Source: Ilumatobacter fluminis
GTDB taxonomy: Bacteria; Actinomycetota; Acidimicrobiia; Acidimicrobiales; Ilumatobacteraceae
Reading direction: 5' to 3'
DNA: 64,000 bases
Assembly (NCBI RefSeq): GCF_004364865.1
Contig: NZ_SOAU01000001.1
Coordinates: forward strand, 1,054,001-1,118,000
Both the position numbers and the translations under genes were made by a program. Below the pieces are notes generated by a model. It searched no databases. It was given only the letters and a program-made list of their open reading frames with translations, and was not told the DNA's origin. Below, in pieces: positions 26,810 through 34,112 of the stretch. The number at the start of each line of letters is the position of its first letter. Within the stretch, counting starts at the first letter, position 1.

Positions 26810-27430
26810 TCAGAGCGGTCCGGTGAGGTAGCGCTGGAGGGTGGGGGCGACGAGGGCGATCAGTTCTCGGCGGTCGATGTGGGTGAGGGTGTCGAGTTGG
26901 ATGATCTGGTGGGCGACGACGAGGCCGAGGGTTTGGGTGGCGGTGAGGGTGGCTCGGAGCTGGGGGCGGTCGGTGTCGAGTTGTTCGGCGAGTGGGAGCA
27001 GGATGCTGTGTTTGATGCGGTCGCCGAGCATGACGGCGATGTCTGGGTTGTTGGCGGCGGTGCGGAGCAGCGCGGTGAAGGTGGCCCCGTAGGTGGGGTC
27101 GTCGAGGAGTCCGACGACGAGTTCGGCGAGGCGTTCACCGAGCTCATCCGGTGGCACCTCGGCGAGCGCCGTGATGATGGTGTCGGGGTCGACGGGCGGC
27201 TCGACGACTTCGGCGAAGAGTTGGCGTTTGGTGCCGAAGTAGTGGGTGATGAGGGCGGGGTCGACGTCGGCGTCGGCGGCGATCGCTCGCAGGGTGGCGT
27301 TGTCGTAGCCGCGTTCTCCGAAGTGGCGTCGGGCGATGGTGGCGATGTGGCCGCGGGTGTCGACCGAGCCGGGTCGGCGTCCGATGGGTTTGGGTTGCTG
27401 TGGCGATGTCGGGGTGGTCGCGTCGCCCAT
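26810..27430 (-). CDS. TetR family regulator of the adjacent ABC exporter
   Basis: A 206-residue repressor-like protein. The helix-turn-helix occupies about residues 25-72 (IARRHFGERGYDNATLRAIA, then DVDPALITHYFGTKRQLFAE). The rest is an all-helical ligand domain ending in LQRYLTGPL. ATG 27430 follows TAGCGT by 8 bases. It diverges from the exporter operon, and an imperfect palindrome overlaps the exporter's -10, so local repression is likely. The inducer is unknown. Confidence 0.9.
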   Translation of the reverse strand: MGDATTPTSPQQPKPIGRRPGSVDTRGHIATIARRHFGERGYDNATLRAIAADADVDPALITHYFGTKRQLFAEVVEPPVDPDTIITALAEVPPDELGERLAELVVGLLDDPTYGATFTALLRTAANNPDIAVMLGDRIKHSILLPLAEQLDTDRPQLRATLTATQTLGLVVAHQIIQLDTLTHIDRRELIALVAPTLQRYLTGPL

Positions 27431-27438
27431 CGGCGGCA

Positions 27439-27444
27439 ACGCTA
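27439..27444 (-). promoter_or_regulatory. Leaderless -10 (TAGCGT) of the tetR gene
   Basis: TAGCGT, 8 bases before ATG 27430 on the minus strand. Confidence 0.55.
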
Positions 27445-27456
27445 GTGCTTGCCCGA

Positions 27457-27480
27457 GAAACTCAACCTGCGTAGAGTTCC
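27457..27480. promoter_or_regulatory. Candidate TetR operator over the exporter promoter
   Basis: GAAACTC and GAGTTCC are separated by ten bases (six of seven pairs complementary). The site covers TAGAGT (27472-27477), the likely -10 of the exporter operon, and lies 13 bases from the tetR -10. A repressor bound here could block both. Confidence 0.45.
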
Positions 27481-27508
27481 GGCGTTCGACGAGGAAGGAT
27501 GCCGGCCG

Positions 27509-28582
27509 ATGAAGGCGATGATCATCAAGGAGTTCCGCGAGCTCGTCCGTGATCGGCGGACGTTGGCGATGCTGGTGGTGTTGCCGCTGCTGTTGCTGGT
27601 GATCTTCGGCTACGCCGCCAACTTCACCGTCTCCTCCGTCGACACCGCCGTGGTCGGCCCGCAGGCCGAACAGGTCGCGGGCCAGTTGCCGGACTACTTC
27701 GACGTCACGACCGTCGAGGTCGACGACACTGAGTCAGACGCGGAGGAGATGCTGGTCGACAACGACGTCGACGTGGCGATCGTGACCGGTGAGATGCCGG
27801 CAACCGCGCTGGTGGACGGGTCGAACCTGTTCGCCGCCCAGTCGAGCGTGGCGGTGTTGAGCCAGGCCGGCGACAACGTCACCATCGACATCTTGTTCAA
27901 CCCGGACCTGACGACGTCGTGGGTGATGGTCCCGGCGATCATCGGGTTGATCCTCACCTTCATCGGCACGATCATCACCTCGATCGGCCTCGTGCGCGAA
28001 CGCGAGGCCGGCACGTTGGAGCAGTTGGCGGTGATGCCGATCCGGCCCTCGACGGTGATCTTCGGCAAGATCAGCCCGTACTTCTTGCTCGCCGGTCTGG
28101 ACATGATCGTCGTGACGGTGCTCGGTGTGCTGTTGTTCGACGTCCCCTTCGTCGGCAACGTCGCCCTGTTCGCGATCGGTGCGGCGATCTTCTTGTTCGT
28201 GGTCCTCGGACTCGGGGTGCTGATCTCCACGATCTCCCAGACGACCGGGCAGGCGATTCAGGCGGCGTTCATGATCCTGATGCCCCAGATCCTCTTGTCG
28301 GGGATGATCTTCCCGCTCGACGCGATGGCGGCCGGGGTCCGTTGGATCGGCTACCTGCTGCCCCTTACCTACTTCACGATCATCTCCCAAGGGATCATGT
28401 TGCGCGGCGCCTCGATCGACTCGCTGTGGTCGTCGTTCCTGATCCTCACCGTGATGGCCGTCGTCGTGTTCACCGCCGCCACCCTGCGCTTCCGTCGCGA
28501 CCTCGCCCCCGGCGGACACCACGACAACGACGACGATGGTGCGCCGGCACCGTCGACCGACGCGTCGGCGGTGGCGTCGTGA
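27509..28582 (+). CDS. ABC-2 type exporter permease
   Basis: A 357-residue permease of the ABC-2 family (YhhJ/YbhR-like). It has an amino-terminal membrane segment (MLVVLPLLLLVIFGYAANFT), a long extracytoplasmic loop (about 40-150), and five further helices after TTSWVMVPAIIGLILTFIG. LVREREAGTLEQLAVMPI is the cytoplasmic coupling segment conserved in the family, and LLSGMIFPLDAM follows. GAGGAAGGA lies 10 bases before ATG 27509. Its stop overlaps the next gene (GTGA). Drug or small-molecule export under TetR control is likely. Confidence 0.92.
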   Translation: MKAMIIKEFRELVRDRRTLAMLVVLPLLLLVIFGYAANFTVSSVDTAVVGPQAEQVAGQLPDYFDVTTVEVDDTESDAEEMLVDNDVDVAIVTGEMPATALVDGSNLFAAQSSVAVLSQAGDNVTIDILFNPDLTTSWVMVPAIIGLILTFIGTIITSIGLVREREAGTLEQLAVMPIRPSTVIFGKISPYFLLAGLDMIVVTVLGVLLFDVPFVGNVALFAIGAAIFLFVVLGLGVLISTISQTTGQAIQAAFMILMPQILLSGMIFPLDAMAAGVRWIGYLLPLTYFTIISQGIMLRGASIDSLWSSFLILTVMAVVVFTAATLRFRRDLAPGGHHDNDDDGAPAPSTDASAVAS

Positions 28583-29403
28583 CGTTCGGGGTCAATAACG
28601 CCACCGTCACCTTCGGTGGTGTGACCGCGCTCGACGACGTCACCGTCGACGTCCCCGCCAGGACCGTTGTCGCATTGGTCGGTGGCGACGGCGCCGGCAA
28701 GACGACCCTGCTGCGCGCCCTCGTCCGCGAGGTTGCGCTCGACTCCGGTGAGGTGCGCGCCCCGGACAAGCCTTGCCTCGGGTTCCTCCCGGCGTCGTCG
28801 GGCAGTTGGGCGTCGCTCACCGTCGCCCAGAACATCGACTTCGCCGGCGGCGTCTACGGACTCACCGGCGACGCTCTCGACACCCGCCGCAGCGAGCTGC
28901 TGGGCGCGGCCGATCTCACCGATGCTGCCGACCGTCTCGCCTCACAGCTCTCCGGGGGGATGCGCCGCAAACTCGGGTTCTGCATGGCCATCGTCCACCA
29001 GCCCGACCTGCTCGTGCTCGACGAACCGAGCACCGGCGTCGATCCCGTCAGCCGCATCGACCTGTGGCGGCTCATCGCCTCCGCCGCTGCCGGCGGCACC
29101 GCCGTGATCATGTCCACTACCTACCTCGACGAAGCCGAACGCGCCGGCCAACTCCACGTCCTCGACGCCGGCCACATCCTCACCGAAGGCACCTACCAAC
29201 AGGTCCGCGATCACTTCGACGGCACCGTCACCCGCGGTACGCCCAGCCGACCCGAATGGTCATGGCGCCGAGGCCACCACCGCCACGAATACTGGCCCGA
29301 CAACGACCCACCCCCGACAGCAGAAGTCGTCGACCCCGACCTCGAAGACATCGTCATCGCCCTGTCCCTCGCCCGCACCACACCAGCCGGCACCCCGACA
29401 TGA
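28579..29403 (+). CDS. ABC exporter ATPase 1
   Basis: A 274-residue ATPase. Walker A is GGDGAGKTT, the signature is QLSGGMRRK, and Walker B is LLVLDEPSTGVDP. The expected switch histidine is replaced by a threonine in VIMSTTYLDEAE. The tail has HHRHEYWPDNDPPPTAE and LEDIVIALS, as in the first half of YbhF-type dual ATPases. GTG 28579 overlaps the permease stop, and its own stop overlaps the next ATG. With the next gene it probably forms a heterodimer. Confidence 0.92.
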   Translation: MTFGVNNATVTFGGVTALDDVTVDVPARTVVALVGGDGAGKTTLLRALVREVALDSGEVRAPDKPCLGFLPASSGSWASLTVAQNIDFAGGVYGLTGDALDTRRSELLGAADLTDAADRLASQLSGGMRRKLGFCMAIVHQPDLLVLDEPSTGVDPVSRIDLWRLIASAAAGGTAVIMSTTYLDEAERAGQLHVLDAGHILTEGTYQQVRDHFDGTVTRGTPSRPEWSWRRGHHRHEYWPDNDPPPTAEVVDPDLEDIVIALSLARTTPAGTPT

Positions 29404-30260
29404 GTGGAACTTCACTCGTGCAGGCCGACGCCGTCACCCGACGATTCGGCAACTTCACCGCCGTCGACCAAGTGACGATGCACGTCGCCCCCGGCGAAGT
29501 CGTCGGACTGCTCGGCGCCAACGGCGCCGGCAAGACCACCCTCATCCGCATGCTCCTCGGCGTCCTCGCCACCAGCGACGGCCACGTCACCCTCCTCGGC
29601 GGACACCCCAACCGACAACGACGCAGCCGACTCGGCTACGTCCCCCAGAACCTCGGCCTCTACCGCGACCTCACCGTCACCGAGAACTTCGACTTCATCG
29701 CCGGCTCCTATGGCGTGACCCCACCACCCGTCCCCGACGAACTCGCCGACTACCGCGACACCCTCGTGGGCGCGATGCCACTCGGCGCCCAACGCCAAGC
29801 CGCGTTCGCCGCCGCCCTCGCCCACCACCCCGAACTCCTCCTCCTCGACGAACCCACCTCCGGCGTCGACGCCCTCGCCCGAGCCCGCCTGTGGGACACC
29901 ATCCGCGCCCAATCCGACAACGGCGTCGGCGTCCTCGTCTCCACCCACTACATGCAAGAAGCCCAAGAATGCGACCGGCTCCTGCTCATGTCCCACGGTG
30001 AGCTCGTCGCACAGGGCACCGAAACCGACATCATCGGCAACACCACAGCGGCCGTCGTTCACACCGACAACTGGGCCGACGCCTTCGCCGCACTCAACGC
30101 CGCCGGCACCGCCGTCATCCTCGACGGACGCACCGTCCGCGTCGCCGACACCACCCCCGCCGACGTCGAACACATCCTCGACACCGCCGGCATCCACCAC
30201 CACATCGAACCCGCACCCGCCACCATCGAAGAACGCATGCTCATCCTCGCCCGCACATAA
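29400..30260 (+). CDS. ABC exporter ATPase 2 (degenerate signature)
   Basis: A 286-residue ATPase with Walker A GANGAGKTT, Q-loop YVPQNLGLYRD, Walker B LLLLDEPTSGVD and the switch histidine in VLVSTHYMQEAQ. The signature reads MPLGAQRQ, not LSGGQ, so in a pair with ATPase 1 one composite site may be degenerate. ATG 29400 overlaps the previous stop as ATGA. Codons here favour C at third position and avoid G more than elsewhere in the window, which hints that the cassette was acquired by transfer. Confidence 0.9.
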   Translation: MSGTSLVQADAVTRRFGNFTAVDQVTMHVAPGEVVGLLGANGAGKTTLIRMLLGVLATSDGHVTLLGGHPNRQRRSRLGYVPQNLGLYRDLTVTENFDFIAGSYGVTPPPVPDELADYRDTLVGAMPLGAQRQAAFAAALAHHPELLLLDEPTSGVDALARARLWDTIRAQSDNGVGVLVSTHYMQEAQECDRLLLMSHGELVAQGTETDIIGNTTAAVVHTDNWADAFAALNAAGTAVILDGRTVRVADTTPADVEHILDTAGIHHHIEPAPATIEERMLILART

Positions 30261-30296
30261 CACGCCCCGTCCCGGGCACGAATCAACGCACGGTTC

Positions 30297-30325
30297 GGCA
30301 CCTCGGCGGAGCGCTACGGCGTCAC
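30297..30325. repeat. Island repeat, left-end fragment D
   Basis: GGCACCTCGGCGGAGCGCTA followed by CGGCGTCAC, a diverged left part of the island repeat, 37 bases after the ATPase 2 stop. The rest of 30261-30515 shows no gene I can support. Confidence 0.45.
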
Positions 30326-30515
30326 GACCCACTCGGTAACGCGACCACCGACGGTCGTCTGCGGTCGTCCAGTCACAGCGATCGTCGTGCCGGTCGGGTG
30401 TCCCCGACGCACGCAGGCCCAGCTCGGTCGTTCAGGAGCGGGTCGATGTTGATCGGTCGAGCAGGCTGAGCCTCGCGAATGCAAGATCGCCGTTGCGACA
30501 CGCACGGCGCAGCGT

Positions 30516-30521
30516 TAGCTT
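30516..30521 (+). promoter_or_regulatory. Leaderless -10 (TAGCTT) of the vapBC operon
   Basis: TAGCTT, 7 bases before GTG 30529. Its last three bases lie inside the operator palindrome. Confidence 0.55.
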
Positions 30522-30543
30522 TACATTTGTGGGGAATGTAAAG
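30519..30543. promoter_or_regulatory. Operator palindrome over the vapB start codon
   Basis: Perfect nine-base arms CTTTACATT and AATGTAAAG flank a seven-base centre that contains the GTG start codon. The AT-rich palindrome overlaps the -10, as expected for an autoregulated AbrB-type antitoxin. Confidence 0.65.
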
Positions 30544-30774
30544 GAACGACGTCGGGGCGCCACGACCATCAGCTCCAAGAACCAGATCACCATCCCCGCT
30601 GCGGAGCTTCGCGCCGCCGGACTGGAAGCCGGCGAGCGCCTCGTCGCCCGCGCCGATGGTCCGGGACGCGTCGTCCTCGAGCGCGAAGAAGACGTCGTCT
30701 CTGAGTTCGCTGGCGCACTGAGTGGCGTGTACGCCGATCGTGAGCTCGATTCCCTGCGCGACGAATGGGACTGA
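30529..30774 (+). CDS. vapB: AbrB/MazE-fold antitoxin
   Basis: An 81-residue antitoxin with a SpoVT-AbrB swapped-hairpin domain: ATTISSKNQITIPAAELRAA followed by GLEAGERLVARADGPG. The carboxy tail (EFAGALSGVYADRELDSLRD) would bind and block the PIN toxin. GTG 30529 is chosen because TAGCTT lies 7 bases upstream and the operator palindrome is centred on it. It overlaps vapC by ten bases. Confidence 0.85.
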   Translation: MGNVKERRRGATTISSKNQITIPAAELRAAGLEAGERLVARADGPGRVVLEREEDVVSEFAGALSGVYADRELDSLRDEWD

Positions 30775-31178
30775 TCCATCTCGACGCCGGCGTCGTGATC
30801 GGGCTCCTCGATTCGAACGACGCCCACCACAGCGCAGCGACTACCGCGCTCACTGCCGCTCAGCGCGCCGGGGACCGGCTGGCGATGGCTGCGTCAGCGT
30901 TCGCCGAATGTCTCGTCGGACCGTCACGACGTGGAACCCGAGCCGTCGCTGTTGTACAGGACCTGTTCGACCGCCTCCCGATCGACGTTGTCGACCTCGA
31001 CGCCGACACGGCGCTCGCCGCGGCCGACCTGTGTGCACGACACCGGTCGCTGCGACTCCCCGATGCGCTGGTCCTCGCGACCGCAGCACGACGGTCAGTC
31101 GACGAACTGATCACGACCGATCGCAAGTGGCCCACGGCGCGCAAGCTCAGACTCGACTTCGCGATCACGCTCCTCTGA
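30765..31178 (+). CDS. vapC: PIN-domain ribonuclease toxin
   Basis: A 137-residue PIN-domain protein. The acidic metal-binding residues are in place: Asp7 (IHLDAGV), Glu48 (FAECLV), Asp100 (RLPDALVLATA) and Asp119 (ITTDRKW). VapC toxins cleave tRNA or rRNA and are neutralised by the co-translated antitoxin. The ATG lies within the end of vapB, ten bases before its stop, so translation is coupled. A full copy of the island repeat follows 44 bases after the stop. Confidence 0.9.
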   Translation: MGLIHLDAGVVIGLLDSNDAHHSAATTALTAAQRAGDRLAMAASAFAECLVGPSRRGTRAVAVVQDLFDRLPIDVVDLDADTALAAADLCARHRSLRLPDALVLATAARRSVDELITTDRKWPTARKLRLDFAITLL

Positions 31179-31222
31179 ACCGCCCAGAACGTCGCTGAAT
31201 CCGACTTCTCGACTCATCCGGT

Positions 31223-31368
31223 AACGGCACGACGGCGGAGCGGAACGTGTCACCGGCAGCGCTCATAGCGTGCTCACCGAACGTGACCGACAGTCGCCGT
31301 CGTCGTGCCGCTCGCCGTGCCGGTTCCTGAGTTGGCGCTGGCGGTTACGGGAGATGTCGATATGCGCT
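31223..31368. repeat. Island repeat, complete copy C
   Basis: Left part AACGGCACGACGGCGGAGCG and ACGTGTCACCGGCAGCGC; right part GTGCCGGTTCCTGAGTTGGC, GCTGGCGGTTACG and GATATGCGC. Internally GGCACGACGGCGG is nearly the reverse complement of CCGTCGTCGTGCC at 31297, so the copy can fold. It joins the vapBC stop to the decayed antitoxin. Confidence 0.7.
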
Positions 31369-31392
31369 TCTCGGGCCGGCGATCGGCGGTTG

Positions 31393-31600
31393 TCAGCTGG
31401 CTTCGAGGTGATGGCGGAGTGCCTGTCGGATGACTTCGAGACGGCGACACCTTCGTCTTCGGCGCGCTGCACGAGTCGCTCCTTGAGGTCGGGATCGAGT
31501 CGGACGGATTCGACGGTCGAGGGTGCGGCACCGAGCCGTGGGCGTCCTCGGTTGCCTCGGCGGCTCACGATGTGGTCGATGGCCGGTTCGTCGACGTCAG
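31393..31600 (-). pseudogene. Decayed copy of the 25-kb antitoxin gene
   Basis: The minus strand encodes IVSRRGNRGRPRLGAAPSTV and then ESVRLDPDLKERLVQRAEDE, matching the antitoxin at 25086-25370 almost residue for residue. One base is missing near 31439, so the last helix is read out of frame and the original stop (31393) is lost. The amino part is shortened (VDEPAIDH joins directly to IVSRRG) and no start remains. The upstream end runs into the 3' end of the acetyltransferase gene. The bases beyond the stop also match those of the intact locus. Confidence 0.85.
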
Positions 31601-32155
31601 TCGGGCCATGATGTGTGCGTCGGTGTAGCGGCCGCGCGCAAAGGCGTACGACCGCATCGTTCCCTCGTGTTCGAAGCCGAGCCGGCGGTACAGACGGATC
31701 GCCCCCTCGTTTCCGGCGAACACGATCAGTTCCAGTCGCTCGATCGCCATCCACTGCTCGGCCATGTCGATCACCGAGCGGATGAGGAGCGATGCGACAC
31801 CTCGATGCCGGTGGTCCTCGTGGGTGGCGACCAGATCGATGTGGGCCACGTGGTGGAAGCGCGGGGCCTCGAGGTGGGTGACCAGCACCAGCATGCCGAC
31901 GACCTCGTCGCCGTCGACGGCGACGAGCACCTGCTGGTTGGCGTGTTGCCGGAGCGACTCGGTCGTCGAGGCCTCGGTCGTGTGCGGGATGCGCAGGGTT
32001 CCGTCGAGGACCTGGTCGCCCTCGAGGATGGTGCACATCGCGGGCGCATCCTCGGGCGTGGCGGCACGCACTCGCAGCCGACTGGACCCGGGGGATCGTT
32101 CGACGATGGTGCCGGTCTGTTCGACGAGGGTGTCGTATTCGGTCGTCGTGGTCAT
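31565..32155 (-). CDS. GNAT-family N-acetyltransferase
   Basis: A 196-residue acetyltransferase. The acetyl-CoA loop is EDHRHRGVASLLIRSV, preceded by the strand HIDLVATH and followed by FAGNEGAIRLYRRLGFEHEG. The substrate is probably a small amine or a protein amino terminus, but it cannot be named. AGGAGG lies 7 bases before ATG 32155. The last residues (TSTNRPSTTS) are encoded over the end of the decayed antitoxin copy, so the carboxy terminus may have been rebuilt by that insertion. Confidence 0.88.
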   Translation of the reverse strand: MTTTTEYDTLVEQTGTIVERSPGSSRLRVRAATPEDAPAMCTILEGDQVLDGTLRIPHTTEASTTESLRQHANQQVLVAVDGDEVVGMLVLVTHLEAPRFHHVAHIDLVATHEDHRHRGVASLLIRSVIDMAEQWMAIERLELIVFAGNEGAIRLYRRLGFEHEGTMRSYAFARGRYTDAHIMARLTSTNRPSTTS

Positions 32156-32332
32156 GGTGTTCCTCCTGTATCGGATTGACTCGTTCCGGTCGTTCGATCC
32201 CGGTGTGATCGTGCGATCCGGACATCTGGAACGGCGTGAGATTCGTCCTCACGATGTGAGGTCGCTCGTATCGAGACGTACACGCGGCCCTCCGAGTCGG
32301 ATACTGGCTGGCCGGTCGGCGACGATGAGCGG

Positions 32333-33139
32333 ATGGGAGACACCGTCCTGATCGACCACCCGGCCGATGGCGTCACGCGGTTGACGCTGAACCGGCCCGA
32401 CGACATGAACACGATCAACCTCGAGTTGGTCACCGATATGCACGAGGCACTCGACGCTGTCGATGCCGATCACGACTGCCGAGCGGTGATCCTCACCGGT
32501 GCCGGGCGTGCGTTCTGCGCCGGACTCGACTTGAAGGGCTATGGCGTGGTGCCGGGAACCGAGGAGTTCGGACACGCCCAGCGCGGCTTCGCCGTCCAGC
32601 AGCACATCGCCGAGGTGGTGCATCGCATCCGTGGTGTTCGTCAGCCGGTGATCGCCGCGATCAACGGCGCAGCCGCCGGCGGGGGACTGGCGTGGGCGCT
32701 GGCCTGCGACATCCGCTACTGCGCCGACACCGCCAAGTTCGGCACCGCCTTCATCCGGCTCGGCATCTCCGGCTGCGACATGGGCGTGAGCTGGCTGCTG
32801 CCCCGCCTGATCGGTGCCTCACGGGCATGGGAGCTCATCCTGACCGGCCGGGTGTTCGACGCAGAGGAGGCCGATCGGCTCGGCATCGTCAGCCGGTCGG
32901 TGCCGGCCGACGAGCTCGTCGATCGTTGCATGGGCGTCGCCGAGGAGATCCGGGGCAACAGTCCGTTCGGCACGTGGATGACGAAGGAGGTGCTCTGGGC
33001 CAACCTCGAGATCCCCAGCCTCACTGCCGGCATGGACATCGAGAACCGCAACCAGATCATGACCAGTCTCACCGACGACTCGAAGGAAGCGATGCAGAGC
33101 TTCCTCGCCAAACGCCCCGTCGCCTGGAAGAACCGCTGA
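32333..33139 (+). CDS. Enoyl-CoA hydratase/isomerase family protein
   Basis: A 268-residue crotonase. The acyl-CoA and oxyanion-hole elements are clear: LTLNRPDDMNTIN, RAFCAGLDLKG and INGAAAGGGLAWALACDI. At the catalytic positions it reads KFGTAFIRLGISGCDMGVSW: the first glutamate of classical hydratases is absent, and an aspartate stands where the second acid lies. It may therefore be an isomerase, hydrolase or other family reaction rather than a plain hydratase. The ATG follows GACGAT by six bases. Confidence 0.88.
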   Translation: MGDTVLIDHPADGVTRLTLNRPDDMNTINLELVTDMHEALDAVDADHDCRAVILTGAGRAFCAGLDLKGYGVVPGTEEFGHAQRGFAVQQHIAEVVHRIRGVRQPVIAAINGAAAGGGLAWALACDIRYCADTAKFGTAFIRLGISGCDMGVSWLLPRLIGASRAWELILTGRVFDAEEADRLGIVSRSVPADELVDRCMGVAEEIRGNSPFGTWMTKEVLWANLEIPSLTAGMDIENRNQIMTSLTDDSKEAMQSFLAKRPVAWKNR

Positions 33140-33147
33140 GTGACGGC

Positions 33148-33232
33148 GGTCGGTTGATGTCAGACATCAACCGACCAGCGTTGCGGGGGCGAGTGTGTAG
33201 GACGGTCGGTTGATGTCTGACATCAACCGACC
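33148..33232. repeat. REPIN-like palindrome doublet, second family
   Basis: Two 29-base units (33148-33176 and 33204-33232), each a near-perfect palindrome with arms GGTCGGTTGATGTC and GACATCAACCGACC, are exact reverse complements of one another (centre A versus T). A 27-base spacer separates them. The second unit encodes the last residues and stop of the DUF3445 gene. It has the same architecture as the doublet at 5512 but a different sequence. Confidence 0.88.
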
Positions 33233-34068
33233 AGGTGGGTGCGGATGGTGGCGGAGAGGTCTTTGTAGTCGCGGACGTCGTCGGGCATGGCGTCGACGAT
33301 GCGGGCGATCGCGTGGCGGTCGTCGGCGTCGTCGAGCACGGTCGCCAGCGGGGTGACGTAGGTGCGGATCGTGAACAGGACCGACCGGTGGACGGGGAAC
33401 CGCCGGAGCGTCTCGCGTTCGACCCGTACGTGCAGGTCGTCGATCGTCGGATGGGCCGGACGTGGCGCAGCCGTGCCGTCGATGGGCGCGTAGCCGTCGG
33501 CCGTATCGAGGATGCCCCAGCCGAGACGCCAGAACGATCGGTCGGGTTCGAGCCGATCGAAGAAGGAGTCGACCGCCTGCTCGAGTTGCTCGTTGAGCTG
33601 TGCGACCGGTGCGTGGACGGCGGCCATCGATCGGCCCAGTTTCGATCGGAGATCCCACCGGTTCGGGAAGCACACCGAACCGCCGCCGAACACCAGCTCG
33701 CCGTCGCGCTCGACCATCACGACGAGATCGTCGGGCACCAGCCGAGCCGCTGCATCGAGCGGGTGCAGCGATGGGTCGAGCTGCGTCGAATCGGTCCGTT
33801 CGGGTGCGGTTCGGACGAGGTGGTCGACGAGGGCGTCGGCGATCTCCTGGCAGTCGGGTTCGATCCCGTCGATCGCAGCGAACGCGGTGTCGGCGTGGTG
33901 TCGCATCACGTCGGCCTTCTCGGCCACCCAGTCGGCACCGTCGACGTCGAACTCGATCCAGTCGTCGAGGTCGAGTGGGCGGGTGCCGAGCCGCCAGCGG
34001 AACTCGCCGTCGACCACGAACCCGCGTTGGAGCCACGGCCGGTACGGGGGCTCCGCGATCGTCGCCAT
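33223..34068 (-). CDS. DUF3445 family protein (heme-dependent oxidative N-demethylase-like)
   Basis: A 281-residue member of the DUF3445 family, some of whose members are heme-dependent N-demethylases with a PAS-like fold. Family blocks are RLGTRPLDLDDWIEFD, LVPDDLVVMVERDGELVFGG, VCFPNRWDLRSKLGRSMAAV followed by HAPV, and FWRLGWGILDT. ATG 34068 follows TAGCGT by seven bases. The last three residues (LVG) and the stop codon come from a palindromic repeat unit, so the original carboxy end may have been longer or different. The substrate is unknown. Confidence 0.8.
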   Translation of the reverse strand: MATIAEPPYRPWLQRGFVVDGEFRWRLGTRPLDLDDWIEFDVDGADWVAEKADVMRHHADTAFAAIDGIEPDCQEIADALVDHLVRTAPERTDSTQLDPSLHPLDAAARLVPDDLVVMVERDGELVFGGGSVCFPNRWDLRSKLGRSMAAVHAPVAQLNEQLEQAVDSFFDRLEPDRSFWRLGWGILDTADGYAPIDGTAAPRPAHPTIDDLHVRVERETLRRFPVHRSVLFTIRTYVTPLATVLDDADDRHAIARIVDAMPDDVRDYKDLSATIRTHLVG

Positions 34069-34075
34069 GAGGCCG

Positions 34076-34081
34076 ACGCTA
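34076..34081 (-). promoter_or_regulatory. Leaderless -10 (TAGCGT) of the DUF3445 gene
   Basis: TAGCGT, 7 bases before ATG 34068. It lies 18 bases from the divergent -10 at 34100. Confidence 0.6.
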
Positions 34082-34099
34082 CCCCTCGTCCTGCGGGCG

Positions 34100-34105
34100 T
34101 AGTCT
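34100..34105 (+). promoter_or_regulatory. Leaderless -10 (TAGTCT) of aguB
   Basis: TAGTCT, 7 bases before GTG 34113; no Shine-Dalgarno sequence. Confidence 0.6.
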
Positions 34106-34112
34106 CACGGAT

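Noticed and set aside
26185-31368. Integron attC sites
   Set aside because: Position after gene ends fits, but the RYYYAAC/GTTRRRY core ends are not matched in any copy and no integrase is in the window; kept only as a cassette-like observation.
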